Under the pieces are notes generated by a model. The model made no database searches. It saw only the letters and a list, made by a program, of their open reading frames with translations, and had not been told where the DNA came from. A stretch of DNA of 64,000 nt from NCBI GenBank assembly GCA_033296885.1, contig MU863879.1:62001-126000 (forward strand). Reading direction: 5' to 3'. The position numbers and the translations under genes are program-made. Origin of the DNA: Triangularia verruculosa. Taxonomy: Eukaryota > Ascomycota > Sordariomycetes > Sordariales > Podosporaceae. Within the stretch, counting starts at the first letter, position 1; every line of letters begins with the position of its first letter. Positions 1 through 11,272 of this stretch are shown piece after piece.

Positions 1-2550
1 CCTCCTACACACGCAAGCTTCGTCCTAGGGTTGAAGATGATCGCACCCGACTCTGGCAGCGATGGAACTTGTAAGCCAGGCAACAATACCTCGCGGTTTA
101 TATCTAACAAAGTACAGTTACCATCACGACGTTACAAATCACCCCGATCCCGATAGTATATGGGTTGATCTCTGCCGCAACTGCCCGAAAGCGATCGCCG
201 AATGTCAATGCTTTCTCGACGATTATGTTTTCAGCTCCGTTGTTACTCGTCCGACCCTTGACCCAACAGTTATGAAGGAGGTCCAAGGCGTCACTACAAT
301 ACTCACGGTACGGGAGTATTGGAAGGCTCTTGTTCTGGAAGCAGATTATCGAATCATTCGCCCTAAACGGGAGAGAGACCTAGACAATGCACTGTGGTGT
401 AATCTTACTCGTTTACCCGGCCCGCGAGCAAACAGAGGGGCGGCTGTTGTATTCATTGATACGGTTCGTAAGCCCTTTCGCCTGCTTATCAGGAGTCCAT
501 ATAATTGACAGCTAACTCCTCTCTTTTTCAGTGGATCGTAAGAGAACTGGCTGCAAATCATGAGCTCTCCCCGTACCAGACCTTTGTGAAAAAGGAGGCA
601 ACAGCTGAAGACATCATGTTGGTGCTAAGTACTTTGTGGGTACGGGCGAAAGACATCCACTGTGATGCCTCGACAAGGGTAGCCTTTTACGCCACTCTTC
701 TTCTGGCCAGTCTTGGTTTTCGCCCCGGAGTGGTGACTGGGCTCTCATACGATCAAGTTCGCCTGGGTCTTGTACGGGATCCTGAAAACCCCGGTGGACA
801 TAAGATGGTTGCAGAGATTACCCTTCATCAAAACAAACAGCACTTCCAAGTATACAAACACCAACACAACATGTACGTTATCGCCCCCTCGTATATGCTC
901 AATTGCTCATTTACTCTAGTGTCTCGTTCTTTGTGGTGCCCATACCATGCCGACTGGTTTGTCTTGTCACATTTATTGCGGCCCAGGCGCTTCACCACAA
1001 CGCTTTCAGCACACCCTTCTCCTCGTTTGACGAGCTCCTTCAGCGACCTCTTCTTGAAGATAATGACATTCTTTGGCTCAGCTGGAAACCTGAGATGGCC
1101 GGTGGGACATGTTCAAGTTGCCCTATCATCAGTATCGTCATCTGTGGAACCGAACATGGCAGGTTGCTGGTAACCGGTCTGCATTACGACCATATGCAGT
1201 TCGTGTCGGCGCAGGAGGGAGATACGACGGTTAGTTTCTGTCTACCTTGACCTCTCAATACCACAAGCTCATTCTTTGATAAGAGTACTTAGCTCGACGG
1301 TACGAAACTATGTGCTTTCACATACTTCAGACGTATTCTTAGCGAGTTACCAGCCTCGTCAGGTTCGGCAGGACTTAATGGCAATAGTATTCGGTCAGCC
1401 ATCCGATCCTGCGTTTTTTGATCTCCTTCGAACTGCTAGTGCCGGAAGAGATGAAAATGCGCCGCTGTACCCTGATGCGGCTACGCTACAGCCATTCGAG
1501 GAGAGACCTGACTTGCGACAAGCACGCGCTGAACACGACAAGATTCGGCAAACCCACCAAGCCGGATCGAAAGAATATCAGCGCTCGCGGTTCAAAGTCG
1601 AATTCCTCCTCAAAGAACTATCAAGACAGGCAGTTGAGCGAGACAGAAAGTCATATTTTGAGCTTATTGATAGTCTGAGAGCTCAGGGGCAAGTCACCAC
1701 CGACCTTGTCCCCTGTCCACCCCCCAACCCGCATCGCTCTCAGTACTGGCCTAGCTTGTGTGCAGCCACTGAGATTGGCAGATTTTTCCATCGTACCGAC
1801 TTTGGGGAGGATGGCACGGCAACTTTTAGGGTCATGTTGCTTAGCTTTCTTGGTAACCGGTTTGGTGAAGACAAAGTGGTTTCGGCAGCCCATCCGCCAA
1901 GCCAAAAACTAGAACCGAGACCCCAGTGCCTCCTCTGCTCTCGAACCTTTGATCAACGGGCGCATCTTACTAGACACAACACGAATCTTCATATTGCGAA
2001 AGGGACTTTCAACACCCCATTCCCATGTCCTAAGTGTCCTGAGGTCACCATCGCCACGCCTACGGAATGGAGCAACCATGTTGAGAAGACTCATGGAAGG
2101 CAATTTGCCCCAAATCTGCCACGAGCTGAAAGGTTGTCTTCGGTTCAGTCTTCTTCCTCTATGGCCAGTCGAGAGCGTTCAGCACGATGTCTTCTATGCC
2201 GTGGTCTATTCTACCCTGGCCGCAGCTTCTCAAGGCATTTGAACCGCGAACATATCCGTGCAGGAGCTTTCAAGGAGTCGTTTCCTTGTGGTCCTTGTAA
2301 AGATATAGGCAAGCATATCACTGTTATCAACCTTGACATGTGGCGGGTTCATGTTGTGGAGGTACATGGCCAAGATCCTCAGACGGGTGGCATGCTCAAT
2401 CGTGAGGTTCCCGGAAATGGGAAACGTAAGGCAGCCGGCGAAGTAACACTGCCTTTCACAGTGCCTCCCAAAAGACAGCGCCGTGATGCACCCCAGTTCT
2501 CTGTGGAGGAGCTTAAGGATTTGGAGCTTATCGACCCCAGACTTTTGTAA
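1..2550 (+). CDS. DUF3435 tyrosine recombinase, Starship captain-like (5' partial, one apparent frameshift)
   Basis: The start lies left of the window. Reading joins about 3-70, 118-448, 532-872, 920-1229 and 1286-2550; introns are about 47-83 nt. The product matches the DUF3435 family, the catalytic domain of Starship captains (site-specific DNA integrases). Candidate catalytic residues of a tyrosine recombinase are an Arg in GFRPG (721-723), an Arg in RVGAGG (1202-1204), a His (1321-1323) and a Tyr in ASYQ (1348-1350). The C-terminal part carries paired zinc-finger-like CxxC...H motifs at about 1927-2095 and 2188-2373, as in many relatives. Between about 1095 and 1115 the frame must shift by one base without room for an intron, so the gene may be inactive or the assembly may have an error. 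Family assignment is firm; activity is not. Confidence 0.8.
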
Positions 2551-2895
2551 ATATATATCTTGTGTTAGTGTTCAAGCAGTTGCAATTGCGAAAAAGACAT
2601 ATTACGAAGTACCATCGTGGCCACTCCGTGCACGTGTGAAATACCCCGCGGCCTATGGAACGTCATTCCACAATCCTGGATTTTGGCTCCGACCGGCCCG
2701 TTCCCTAGATCAGGTGACCGTGGTCGGGACCAACCTGCATTGGCCAGCCTGGGCCTTGCGTGGCAAGGCCAACCTGATCACTGCACCTTATTGTTCTAAT
2801 AATCGCACGCTGCTATACTTAGAGAGCCTAAAGTGATGAGAAATATGTTAAATACCATGCCCGTTAACAAGAAATGCTTGAGATGAACATACGCC
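2551..2895. other. Intergenic, no gene seen
   Basis: This 345-bp spacer separates the recombinase from the next gene. I see no convincing ORF. A short near-repeat of TTGGCC...GGCCTTG type occurs around 2738-2770 but has no evident role. Confidence 0.5.
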
Positions 2896-3384
2896 ATGGC
2901 ATCTAAAAAGTTTCAAAGGTCGCCAGACCAGCGCGAGAAGAGGTTGTTTGAGGAACGCCGATCATCGATCATGCGCAAGATACGGGATCTGAATTTTCTG
3001 TCGCAAGATGCCAGGATTGGAATTATCGGTACCTACAAAGGGGAAACCTTCAGCTTTGAGCCAGACGATCGTTTTTTTGAAGAACTGGGGATCCGACTTA
3101 AGGTCAAAACTCGCATTAAGCCTGATGAAATTGCTTCAAAGACAACGCCTCCGCACGCGCCAAGGCGCCACCACGCTTCCACATCTCCGAGACACGTATC
3201 TCCAACAACGTCGCCCACCATCAGCTACCCCTATAAAGAGAGCCCCCCCGCCCCATCTGGAGAAGCACTTGAACAGGCTTTTCCCGATAGCCCAGATGCA
3301 CCCAAGTCAGTGAGCAAATTGAGCCCGGGAAAGGGATCCTTGAGGAACGAGGTTGAGAGGTTACTTGAGGTAGAGTTTTTCTAA
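2896..3384 (+). CDS. Small MADS-box-like protein
   Basis: Single-exon gene of 162 residues starting at ATG 2896. Residues about 18-60 read like a diverged MADS (SRF-type) DNA-binding core: a basic stretch with ERRSSIMRKIRDLN, then a hydrophobic strand (RIGIIGTYKGETFSF). The rest is Pro/Ser-rich and ends in a short helix. MADS factors bind DNA as dimers, but this protein is far shorter than Mcm1-type proteins, so a regulatory role is inference. It lies between the recombinase and the DUF3723 gene, all on the same strand. A second MADS-like ORF is at 13837-14205. Confidence 0.55.
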   Translation: MASKKFQRSPDQREKRLFEERRSSIMRKIRDLNFLSQDARIGIIGTYKGETFSFEPDDRFFEELGIRLKVKTRIKPDEIASKTTPPHAPRRHHASTSPRHVSPTTSPTISYPYKESPPAPSGEALEQAFPDSPDAPKSVSKLSPGKGSLRNEVERLLEVEFF

Positions 3385-3789
3385 ATCCTGGAACTCGGCT
3401 CAGCATCCAAGAAAAGGGATGGGTTGGAAGAAGTATAAAGCATAGGATCAATCCTAGATTTTCATAGCATCTCGTCAAGAATGGAAGTCATCGGGGTCAT
3501 CGAAGTGCCGTTCACAGCGTTGCAGGCGGCGCCAAAGCATTTCCAGTTACGCCATCAGTTCTCCAGAAGTCTTGATCAACGGCACCCGCCATGCATATTT
3601 GGCGCCGTCAGCAAGCCTTGTGTTCGATTCATCTTGTACTTTCTTAATTACATATCAGTCCATGAGCTTTCCTCCACTCTGATGCCGGGTCATCACCCAC
3701 GAGTTCCCCTTCACGCTAGGTCGGTTTTGGTCCCGAATGCCATCAGCCGAAGAGCCGTCCGACATTGGCTGCTAGTCAAACTCTGCATT
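3385..3789. other. Intergenic spacer upstream of the DUF3723 gene
   Basis: An ORF of 134 codons starts at 3481 but has no recognisable features, and its 3' end overlaps the first exon and intron of the DUF3723 gene. I regard it as chance. Confidence 0.4.
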
Positions 3790-5041
3790 ATGCCTCCAGG
3801 TAGAGATAACTCCAGGACCAGAACACAAATAGGTACCTTATACAGACATTCTAACATTTGCAGATATCAAAACATTACACCTTGACCTGGTCAATTTTCC
3901 AGATGGCGAGATTCTCTGGCATGTTTTGTGGAACTACCATCACAACCGAGTTGACGAAGCAAGGTTGTGGAGAGGGAGACTTTCATCGTGTAAACAGAAG
4001 GCACTAAACCTACTTCTGCAGTCTTCACGAGGACATCTGCGATACAGAGGCATTGTTGACGGTCTGTACACTCTGCTTCAATTTCCAGGCATGCGCAATG
4101 GCCTAGAACTCGGCAATATCCACAAATATCTAGCTCTTCATTGCCCGGAGCACATACAACGACATCTTGAACATATTGCCACCATCTGGGGCAAAATCCT
4201 GGGAAATAGACCAGAATTGGTGTCCCTGATCGACTATCCGACCATAGAACTATTAACACATCGTGTTCCCTCGGATCCGGAAGACTCAAAACTGATCGCC
4301 ACAATGATGACTTCACATCAAGTGTTCTTTCAAATTCATGATCCAACCTTACGCAATCAAATCCTATCGAATATCTCGTCGCTCAACGTTGTGATCCCAA
4401 GTCTAGCAACTTTCCATAGCAATATGAGATATTTCTCCATCGGCGCGCGAGTTCTACAACATTTTATCGCCGATAATATCCGCTCCGAAACGACCTTCCA
4501 GAGCCTGTCTCGGCGGTGGGTGTACGATCCTGTTTTGGAAGTTTCGGAAGGCAATTTTGCTTTGGTGGACTCAACTACCGTCGATCTTGCATATGCTCAG
4601 TTATTTCTCTATATACTGCGGCATTTCCCATTGTTGTCAGAAGATCGGCCACTGCAAGACAAGCGAGGGGAATATGTTCGAGCTGGTGTGAATACCGATT
4701 CCGTAGATCAACTGTATTACCGTGCCCTGCGGTTAGGGTTTCTAACTCCCAAAGTGCGCAATCATACCTTCGAGAAACTCGATTGCAGCAAGCCGAGCGA
4801 TCCGCCACCTGATCTAGAGCCCACGACATGGAGGAGCGGCAAGCCGACGATCAAGACTTTTTCCACACTTCAGATTCATTCTTTTCTACCAAGACTCCGA
4901 GGAGCGAAGATATGCAAAGGCACCAAAGGCACCACCGCCAGCTTTGTGCAGTGGGATTTTCTGACCTCTTTCTTTAATATTGATGTTTTGCCTCACGATT
5001 TGTCAGATAGAATGATGGAGTTGCAAGTGTCGGAGTGCTAA
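3790..5041 (+). CDS. DUF3723 family protein (short form)
   Basis: Two exons, 3790-3799 and 3864-5041. The intron of 64 nt has the branch motif CTAAC at 3851, and splicing fuses ATG CCT CCA to the long frame. The product has 395 residues. The central part shows the family pattern: FPGMRNGLELGNIHKYLAL, a Trp-Gly-Ile-Leu segment, PSLATFHSNMRYFSIGA, and an aromatic AYAQLFLYILRHFP helix. DUF3723 is of unknown function; it is repeatedly found as Starship cargo and often near the captain, as here. Relatives are usually longer, so the C-terminal half may be missing; the stop at 5039-5041 is not followed by a detectable continuation. No RIP-type stop is present. Confidence 0.75.
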
Positions 5042-5477
5042 ATTATCTACCTTTGGTATCAATTCTTTGTTTACGAGATGTATTTGAAAGACTACGATTT
5101 AAAATATCAAGACACAGTACTGGAGAGAGCATTGCTCACTTGAAGCAATCCGATCTTTGGCAGTGGAGCAAGATGAACATGGTGAGTTTGGAACCCGCGC
5201 AGTTATCTTGAAGCATGTATTGAACTGATGATATTGACTGAACAAAGGAAAGGTTCAAAAGGAGCGTACATGACCATTTTATATCCCACATTCCATCCAC
5301 CTGTCAGACCCACGCGCCAATCTCCCTGAGCACATTGCTCCTTGGCCTGCATGTAATCCCTTGAATGGAATGTCATCCTGCTCCACAGAATGTGTGTAGA
5401 AAGATATGAAAGGCGAAAAAGCACTTAAAAGTAAGCGAAATACAAATTGGCCCAGGTTAATTCCTACTGTTTGCGCC
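5042..5477. other. Convergent intergenic region, no gene seen
   Basis: This 436-bp spacer lies between convergent genes. Short ORFs on the minus strand have no coherent features. Confidence 0.45.
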
Positions 5478-7445
5478 TTAATCAGAGTCAGAGTCAGATA
5501 TCGAATACACATTCTGTCGTCTCCGGGGAACTGTCCGAATGTTTGTTAGCCCTGCAGCGTGTCTACTATTCTGTATCATCTGATCGAGGTCACGTTTGAC
5601 CTGCAAAGTTGCCGATCTTGACCATGTCAATTTAGTTTGCGGGTCGCGCTTATGGTGAGTTACCATATAGGTATATGGCCACTGGTCTGCGTACTGCTGC
5701 GCAGAAGAAGCAAAGTGATCGATCACCAGATTCTTCCACCCAATTCTTCTGAGAGATTCCACAGTACCTGGCTGAAGTATGACCCGGAATCTTGATGAAG
5801 AGAATCGCTCAGCTGCTTTGGGATACTCCGTCCGCTTTACCAGATGGAACTGAGATTTGTTGGCCGTGCGAATTTCGACGTCGATCCAATAAGATATCAA
5901 CGCTACAATCTTTCCTCTTGTTGGTCCCTGATTCAGATTGATTGTGATATCGGTAGCATACTCTTCGGTTTGCATCAGCAGTCTTGTCTCTCGCCTAAAA
6001 TTCTTTCGCAATCGTCTGTAGAAATGCCCAAGCTCTGTGCCTTCAAGTTTCTCCTTGAGTCTCTGAACACTGATAGGGGCCTCCGATACAAATTTCTCGC
6101 CCTGATCGAGCAGGACATCAAGAGCGCGCGATGTCTTCTTCCGACTCAAGGTCCATTCAAACCACACCGCTAAGTCCAATTCGTGGATAGGCACTGCCAA
6201 TGGATCTTCCAGATCCATTCTATCTGGCAAAGACTCACGCAAGTCCTCCAGCTTTGCAAGCTCTTGTTCTGACAAACCCTCCCTGAACCGGCTAAATTGA
6301 AGTAATTTCTGGGTAGCCTCCTCCATATCTATGCTTCCCACGTAGCTCTCAACAACGGAGTTTGCGCTTTGATGGTCTTGAGTTGCGCCTTGATTCTGGC
6401 TTTGGCCTTGGCCTTGAGTTGCGCCTTGGTCCTGGCTTTGAGTTGCACCTTGGTTCTGGTCTTGAGTTGCGCTTTGGTCTTGGCCTTGAGTTGCTCCTTG
6501 GTCCTGGCCTTGAGTTGCGCTTTGGTCTTCTTGGTCCTGGCCTTGAGTTGCGTCTTGGTTCTGAGCTTGTGTCTGAGCGACCGGCACAACTGTTATGATG
6601 CTATCAGGGGATGAGTCTCGTTGTGTGGTAGCGGAAGGTGTTGTCTCTCGTGAGCCTGAGAACCTGCTGAAAAGCCACCCGCCTATTATTGTCGCCGTGG
6701 AGCTGGATGGCACACTTCGAAGTGGCGACTCAGAACCTGGCCCACCGAGTCTTTCAAAGAATCCCTGCCGTTGTTGATCCTGATCTTGATCGTGCTCCTG
6801 GTTTTGTTGGCCCTGTTGGCCCTGCTGTCGATTCTCTTGACCCTGTTGGCCCTGCTGATCCTGCTGCTGATTCTCTTGACCTTGTTAATCCTGTTACAGT
6901 GGATTCCTCACTTGATGGTTCTCTTGGACCTGTTGTTGCGACGCCCCTTGATTTTGTGCACCTTGTTGGACTTGCTGACCTTGTTGAGTATTTGGTTGCT
7001 TTTCCTGTGTGTTCTCAGTTGCGCTACCCTGGGGTTGATCTGGCTGACTGTCGCTCCGGTCTGACTGACTGGTACTCTGTTGACTGTCGCCGTGATCCGT
7101 TTGTGAGGGGCTCTCTCTTTGATCATTGCCATGGGCTGACTGCATATGAGTAGTGTTTGAGCTCCTTGCGGTGCTTTCCTCTGTACTTGGGGAGAAATGC
7201 TTTCGCATTTGGCGCTCAAACTTTGCGTACGATTCGGCCTATTCAATAGGAAATCGAATAGACTTTTCAACTCCTTCAATTGCATCGGTTTTAGAGTCTA
7301 TCTTGGTGATAGCTTCGAGTAAGCCTGGGTTCCTTTCGTTAAAATTTTGTCGTTGGGCTACCGATGCGTCGTGGTACCAGCGTTGGGCGTCCCGCGCCAA
7401 ACGCTGCAAGGTGCTTCCTGAGGATATGATGTGTATGCCTGTGTT
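5478..7445 (-). pseudogene. Gln-rich repeat protein, broken by in-frame stops
   Basis: One minus-strand frame is coherent from about 7445 down to the stop at 5478 (about 650 codons). It has TAG at 7239-7241 and TAA at 6894-6896 and 6885-6887. Each would be Gln (CAG/CAA) before a C-to-T change. The last two could instead sit in a 45-nt in-frame intron, since GTGAGG begins at 6911. The N-terminal part is charged and helical. The middle is a long Gln/Asp/Asn-rich tract with tandem QGQDQ/ATQ units (about 6370-6560 and 6775-7060). The C-terminal 280 residues are globular, contain several Trp and Arg residues, and end in an acidic SDSDSD tail. I do not recognise a domain. It lies between the DUF3723 and FRE genes, so it is probable Starship cargo. 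Confidence 0.55.
6370..7060. repeat. Imperfect tandem repeats coding for Gln-rich units
   Basis: On the plus strand the units read like CCTTGGTCCTGGCTTTGAGTTG and CCTGTTGGCCCTGCTG, repeated with small changes. They code for Q-rich repeats on the minus strand. They cause long spurious plus-strand ORFs rich in Leu. Confidence 0.8.
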
Positions 7446-7522
7446 TAAATGTGAAAATCCAGTGCATGTTTAACCGTTATATAATTTGGGACCATTTCCG
7501 AATATTCGGATGGACCGGACAG

Positions 7523-7612
7523 CAATATCTTCAATCCCAACCTTGGGGACATAGCATTTTCAAATCCCGGATTGGGGACACAGCATCTTCAAATCCCGGA
7601 TTAGGGACAAGC
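7523..7612. repeat. Three tandem 29-32 bp repeats upstream of the FRE gene
   Basis: Three adjacent units start at 7523, 7555 and 7584. Each has the form C-A-N-N-T-CTTCAAATCCCGGATT followed by (G/A)GGGACA. The last two units differ at only a few bases. They end 86 bp before the ATG at 7698 and just upstream of a TATA-like site. Confidence 0.8.
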
Positions 7613-7643
7613 CAGAAGCCAGGACTTAACCGCGGTTTGGAAT

Positions 7644-7651
7644 TATATAAA
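7644..7651 (+). promoter_or_regulatory. TATA-like element of the FRE gene
   Basis: TATATAAA lies 47 bp upstream of ATG 7698, a plausible core promoter position. Confidence 0.5.
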
Positions 7652-7697
7652 AGCATTGAAGGTGCTCCGTAAGAGTTATTGAATTAAAGCTTTCATC

Positions 7698-9231
7698 ATG
7701 GACGCAATCTACTACTATCTTCTTGCCTTAGCAGGTATCTTGGGCATACTCATTTTGAACACATTCAATCTATTTTTCGGCGAACGTTTTCGTTACTTTT
7801 CCAGATTCTTCAAATCTCACATCCAATATCCGCTCATAATAAGGGAGTACCGATGGAATCAGAATAGCATTACACGCTTACATGGCATTGTGTTGCTGCT
7901 ATACATGGGCGGCAATGGCTATATCCTCTACCTGCATAGCGCCACAATTCGCCGAATCTCCGCATCGCTCGCTATTTCCAATACTGCCCTACTCTCCTTG
8001 GCTGGAAATACCAATATGCTGACTGCCAATCTGCTATCTCAGCCTTTATCTAACCTTTTACATCGCTGGGTAGGAAGGGTGGTTGTAGTGGAGGCACTCT
8101 TGCACAGTTTCCTTGAGCTTCGTAGGGCGAATAATAAGCGGCTTTCCGCATATTTAGTAAGTCAATCTTGCTCTGTTTTTGAATATAGCTTACTATTGCA
8201 GGCTTTCGGAGTGGTAATAGCCATCGCCATCAGCACATTAGTTTTCATTCGAAGTCTGTTCAGTGGCACCACAAGAAAATTAGCGCATCTTACACAGACA
8301 GTGTGTTTTCTGATTGCTCTAAGCTGGCATGTTCTTTTCGATGTCAACGCGTCCACTGCGTCCAGAATCCCTGCGATTGCTTCCATCGTCGTTTGGTCTC
8401 TTACACAGCTGGTGCAAATCTGGCGCACAACTTTCGCGAGTGAAGCCGAAATTACAGACATCACTCGGATTGACGAGAGCATTCAACTCCAGCTTATTAC
8501 TAAGAAATCGCTTCGATACTATCCAGGGGCCCGTTACGCGATCACGCCTTTGAAATCATCTTTTCGATTCGCACTAGTTTCAAATTACCATACAGTCTTG
8601 TCATGGTATAATGAGGAAACAAGCACGAAAGATATTGATGACTTTGGGATTTTTCTAGACAAGAGCCATCACAGTCTGATCAAAGGCCAGAAGATTCTCG
8701 TCCATGGGCCATACGGCCCCGACCTCAAATTGGACAAATACGTAACAGTTATATTGGTCGCCGAAGCTTACAGTATCTTCAAACTCTTCCCGTTGGCTTT
8801 GGATCGAGGGAAACGGAACCAAAAGACATATGTTATATGGGCCACTATAGATAAGATACAGGAGTCATGGCTCGAAAACATTAAAGAATTCCATAAGCTA
8901 GCCGAATTAAAGGTAGGTACGCACACTTGGACGCTTGTATTAAGGCTTACACTGTTGACTGACACAGACAACCGCAATCCACTTTTCCTACTGCCCTGTC
9001 GACGAAGATATCCAGGAGGCCTACGATAACGTTAGGAAAAAGGCGGGAGTAAGCGAAGGACAAGGGGTGGTCATTGGTAAGTGGTACCGTTTCATAAAAC
9101 CAAGCCATGCTAAACATACCTTACCTACCTATCTAGGGAGTGGGAGCAGCGAGTTCAGGACACGAATACGGAACATCGTGATTATAGAATTAAAATCAGG
9201 CAAAGAATTGACATTTCATGAGCTGGGATAG
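7698..9231 (+). CDS. Ferric-reductase-like transmembrane protein (Starship FRE type)
   Basis: The best model joins 7698-8156, 8202-8912, 8968-9076 and 9137-9231; all phases agree, giving 457 residues. The N-terminal half is membrane-embedded. It keeps two heme-ligand pairs of the ferric reductase fold: LLHRWVGR...ALLH and AHLTQ...SWH, each with 13 residues between the His. A cytosolic part follows, with an NAD-domain entry motif VHGPYG. The usual glycine loop (GxGxTP type) is replaced by AEAYSIFKLFP, and the FAD HPF motif is poorly kept, so electron transfer from NAD(P)H is doubtful. The product is also shorter than typical FRE enzymes. FRE genes are characteristic Starship cargo. There are no nonsense codons, unlike its neighbours. 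Confidence 0.75.
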
Positions 9232-9234
9232 CTG

Positions 9235-9862
9235 CTACGACAGAAGCAAGGCTGAGATAGAATAACTTCGGGCAGAATCAGACCACAAACTGCCCCGCGA
9301 GAATCCGATGACCAACGAAGACCCCAGTGCTTCCCGCTGAACAGTGTTTGCCTCTAATCTAGTAAGGTCCCTTTCCGCTAACGGATGTGCCCATTTCCTT
9401 TCCCCTGTGTGTAGATTCCAGTACGGTATGGTGACCACAGTTGGCGTCGTTTGATTCTCACTGTTATATGGCCAATTTGTAATCGTTGCCGCGTACGAAG
9501 ACCTCCCCGTTTCCCACAGGCTCTTTTCAATGTCCTCCAAGATCCACTTTGGGCAGAGGGGTATCTGGGGGGCCCATAAGCTGTCGGTGTTGGTAATTAA
9601 GCAGAGAATTCTGATCCGATTCTCATTCCTGAGTTTGGTACCAATCTACCTCCAGCTTCTCTTACGGGCTTCAGAACATGTGGGTCACATACTGGGAATA
9701 GGTAGGATTCCGCGATTGAGAACTGCCGGCTCTTTGTACTTCGGTGAAAGACAATGGGGCGATGTAGATGAGGTTTCGATAATATTGCCATTAGGTGATT
9801 TGGTGTATGGGCCTATCCGTGTTGTTAGGACTAAGAGCCAGAGAACGACGGTGTCTTCCCCC
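9235..9862 (-). pseudogene. Possible degraded hypothetical gene
   Basis: A minus-strand reading from an ATG at about 9862 is hydrophobic at its start. After a GT-AG gap at about 9680-9580 it may continue into the 9540-9235 frame (rich in Trp, Ser and Thr). The splice phases I tried do not join cleanly. No family is recognised, and the reading could be chance. Confidence 0.25.
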
Positions 9863-9969
9863 ATTCCGGATGCCCAGTATGCCGAAGGGGAGTGAAACCT
9901 TGTTGTAAGTAGACTGAGTGCTCGTCCGGCAAAGAATACTTGAAGGCTAATTGTGCTTGCGTTTTGAAT

Positions 9970-10164
9970 CTAGTCGAGATGCTTAGGAACATCTTTCAGA
10001 GGATGAAGCCATCGACGGAGAGATTGATGACTTATTTTGTTGTGAAGATCGGTGGCGAGCAGAAAGGCAGATGTATTAGACGCCGATAAGTTGGATATGA
10101 TGGCGTCTATAATAGGCGCGTAATGCAGATAGACTCGGATGATGGTTCCGTGAAACTGAGGCAT
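9970..10164 (-). CDS. Small hypothetical ORF, possibly an F-box-like fragment
   Basis: A 64-codon ORF starts at ATG 10164. The segment IDAIISNLSASNTSAFLLAT loosely resembles the F-box pattern of hydrophobic helix, Leu-Ser/Pro and Leu-rich helix, but it is too short to prove. It may be the first exon or a remnant of a longer gene. Confidence 0.25.
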   Translation of the reverse strand: MPQFHGTIIRVYLHYAPIIDAIISNLSASNTSAFLLATDLHNKISHQSLRRWLHPLKDVPKHLD

Positions 10165-10586
10165 CTTTGGCGTTGGCAGTCAATAAAGGAGTCAAGGCCG
10201 GCATTATCTCCAGGTGTGTTATATTTCTGAGAAGCGCCTAAAATCAATGTTTGTTAATTCGTTTCTTGCTTCGTTAGTACACATAAGTTCTATTCCCGTA
10301 AGTCCACCAGCCCGGCGCAGCAAGTCCCATACATAATGGACAGTAGTTGCACAGTATGCTGGGCGGATTAAGATGTAGGAGGTTAGTTTGGGCACTTAGA
10401 AGCTATTCCAGAACTGTTATAGGGCTTAGGCCAAGATGCTAGAGCGTTAAGCTTTGTCGTTAAATAAAGTGGGTCTACTATTACGTGATGCTACTGGTCT
10501 GTACCTCGAGACAAGGGATCGATTGCTATGACGTTATTTTATTGATCCTTCAGCCCAAATGGAGGCAGAAACTACCGTGCATCTCG
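10165..10586. other. No gene seen
   Basis: This is 420 bp of AT-rich sequence with no coherent reading frame on either strand. Confidence 0.45.
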
Positions 10587-11018
10587 CTAAATCTGACTGT
10601 ATACATTGATAACATCGTCGATTTCCTCCCGAGCGGACTTTTTTTTCTCTTGTGTCTTGAAGCTTCTCCTCCTGACTTCGTCGTAGTCTTGAAATGCGAT
10701 ATAAATTGTGTTAGAAAACTGGGTGATTATCTGGTGTTGAACGTCCAGCTGTTTTAAGTACTGCTTCTTCTCTGCCTGCAGAACTGCAATGGTTTCGTCC
10801 TGATGAACTGACATCTTTTTCTGATCCAGAATATATTGACGAAGCTCTTTGTTTTCCCTCTGTAGGATGTTGATCTGCTCCTCTGACTAACTGAGACGCC
10901 GTTGGGTGTTGGGAGGCGCCTTCGCTAGCTGCCGTTGGTTAAGTGGCTTGGGGGGAAGTTGGGGTAGCTCTTTGGTGGGTTGGGGTTGTTGAACGAGCCG
11001 GGATTGGGTGCTGATCAT
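10587..11018 (-). pseudogene. Coiled-coil protein with one in-frame TAG
   Basis: The minus-strand frame from ATG 11018 to the stop at 10587 spans 144 codons and is interrupted only by TAG at 10887-10889. That TAG would be Gln if a C-to-T change were undone. The first third is Pro/Gln-rich and basic; the rest is a strongly predicted coiled coil with many Gln, Glu and Lys. No known domain is visible. It lies in the tract of RIP-like nonsense changes. Confidence 0.45.
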
Positions 11019-11272
11019 TTTAGTGGGAGACTTGTCCCAAAACAATATAGAGCTTCGTCGGTTGATGAACAGTTTAGGATGTGGGAAGTTGTGATTAAAC
11101 TTGGGCAGAAACCTGCATTTTTCTTTGGAGTTCTTTATAGCTCCAGCTTTCTAGTGAAAGAGAAAGGAATATATGGAGATGGTAGAGTAGATCCGATATT
11201 TGGGACCAAAAGAGTTGGGCATGTGAGTCCTATTATACATCCTAAATCCTGGACGATACCCTTACACCACCT

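Noticed and set aside
6362..7064. Leu-rich plus-strand ORFs (membrane-like)
   Set aside because: They are shadows of the Gln-rich repeats coded on the minus strand.
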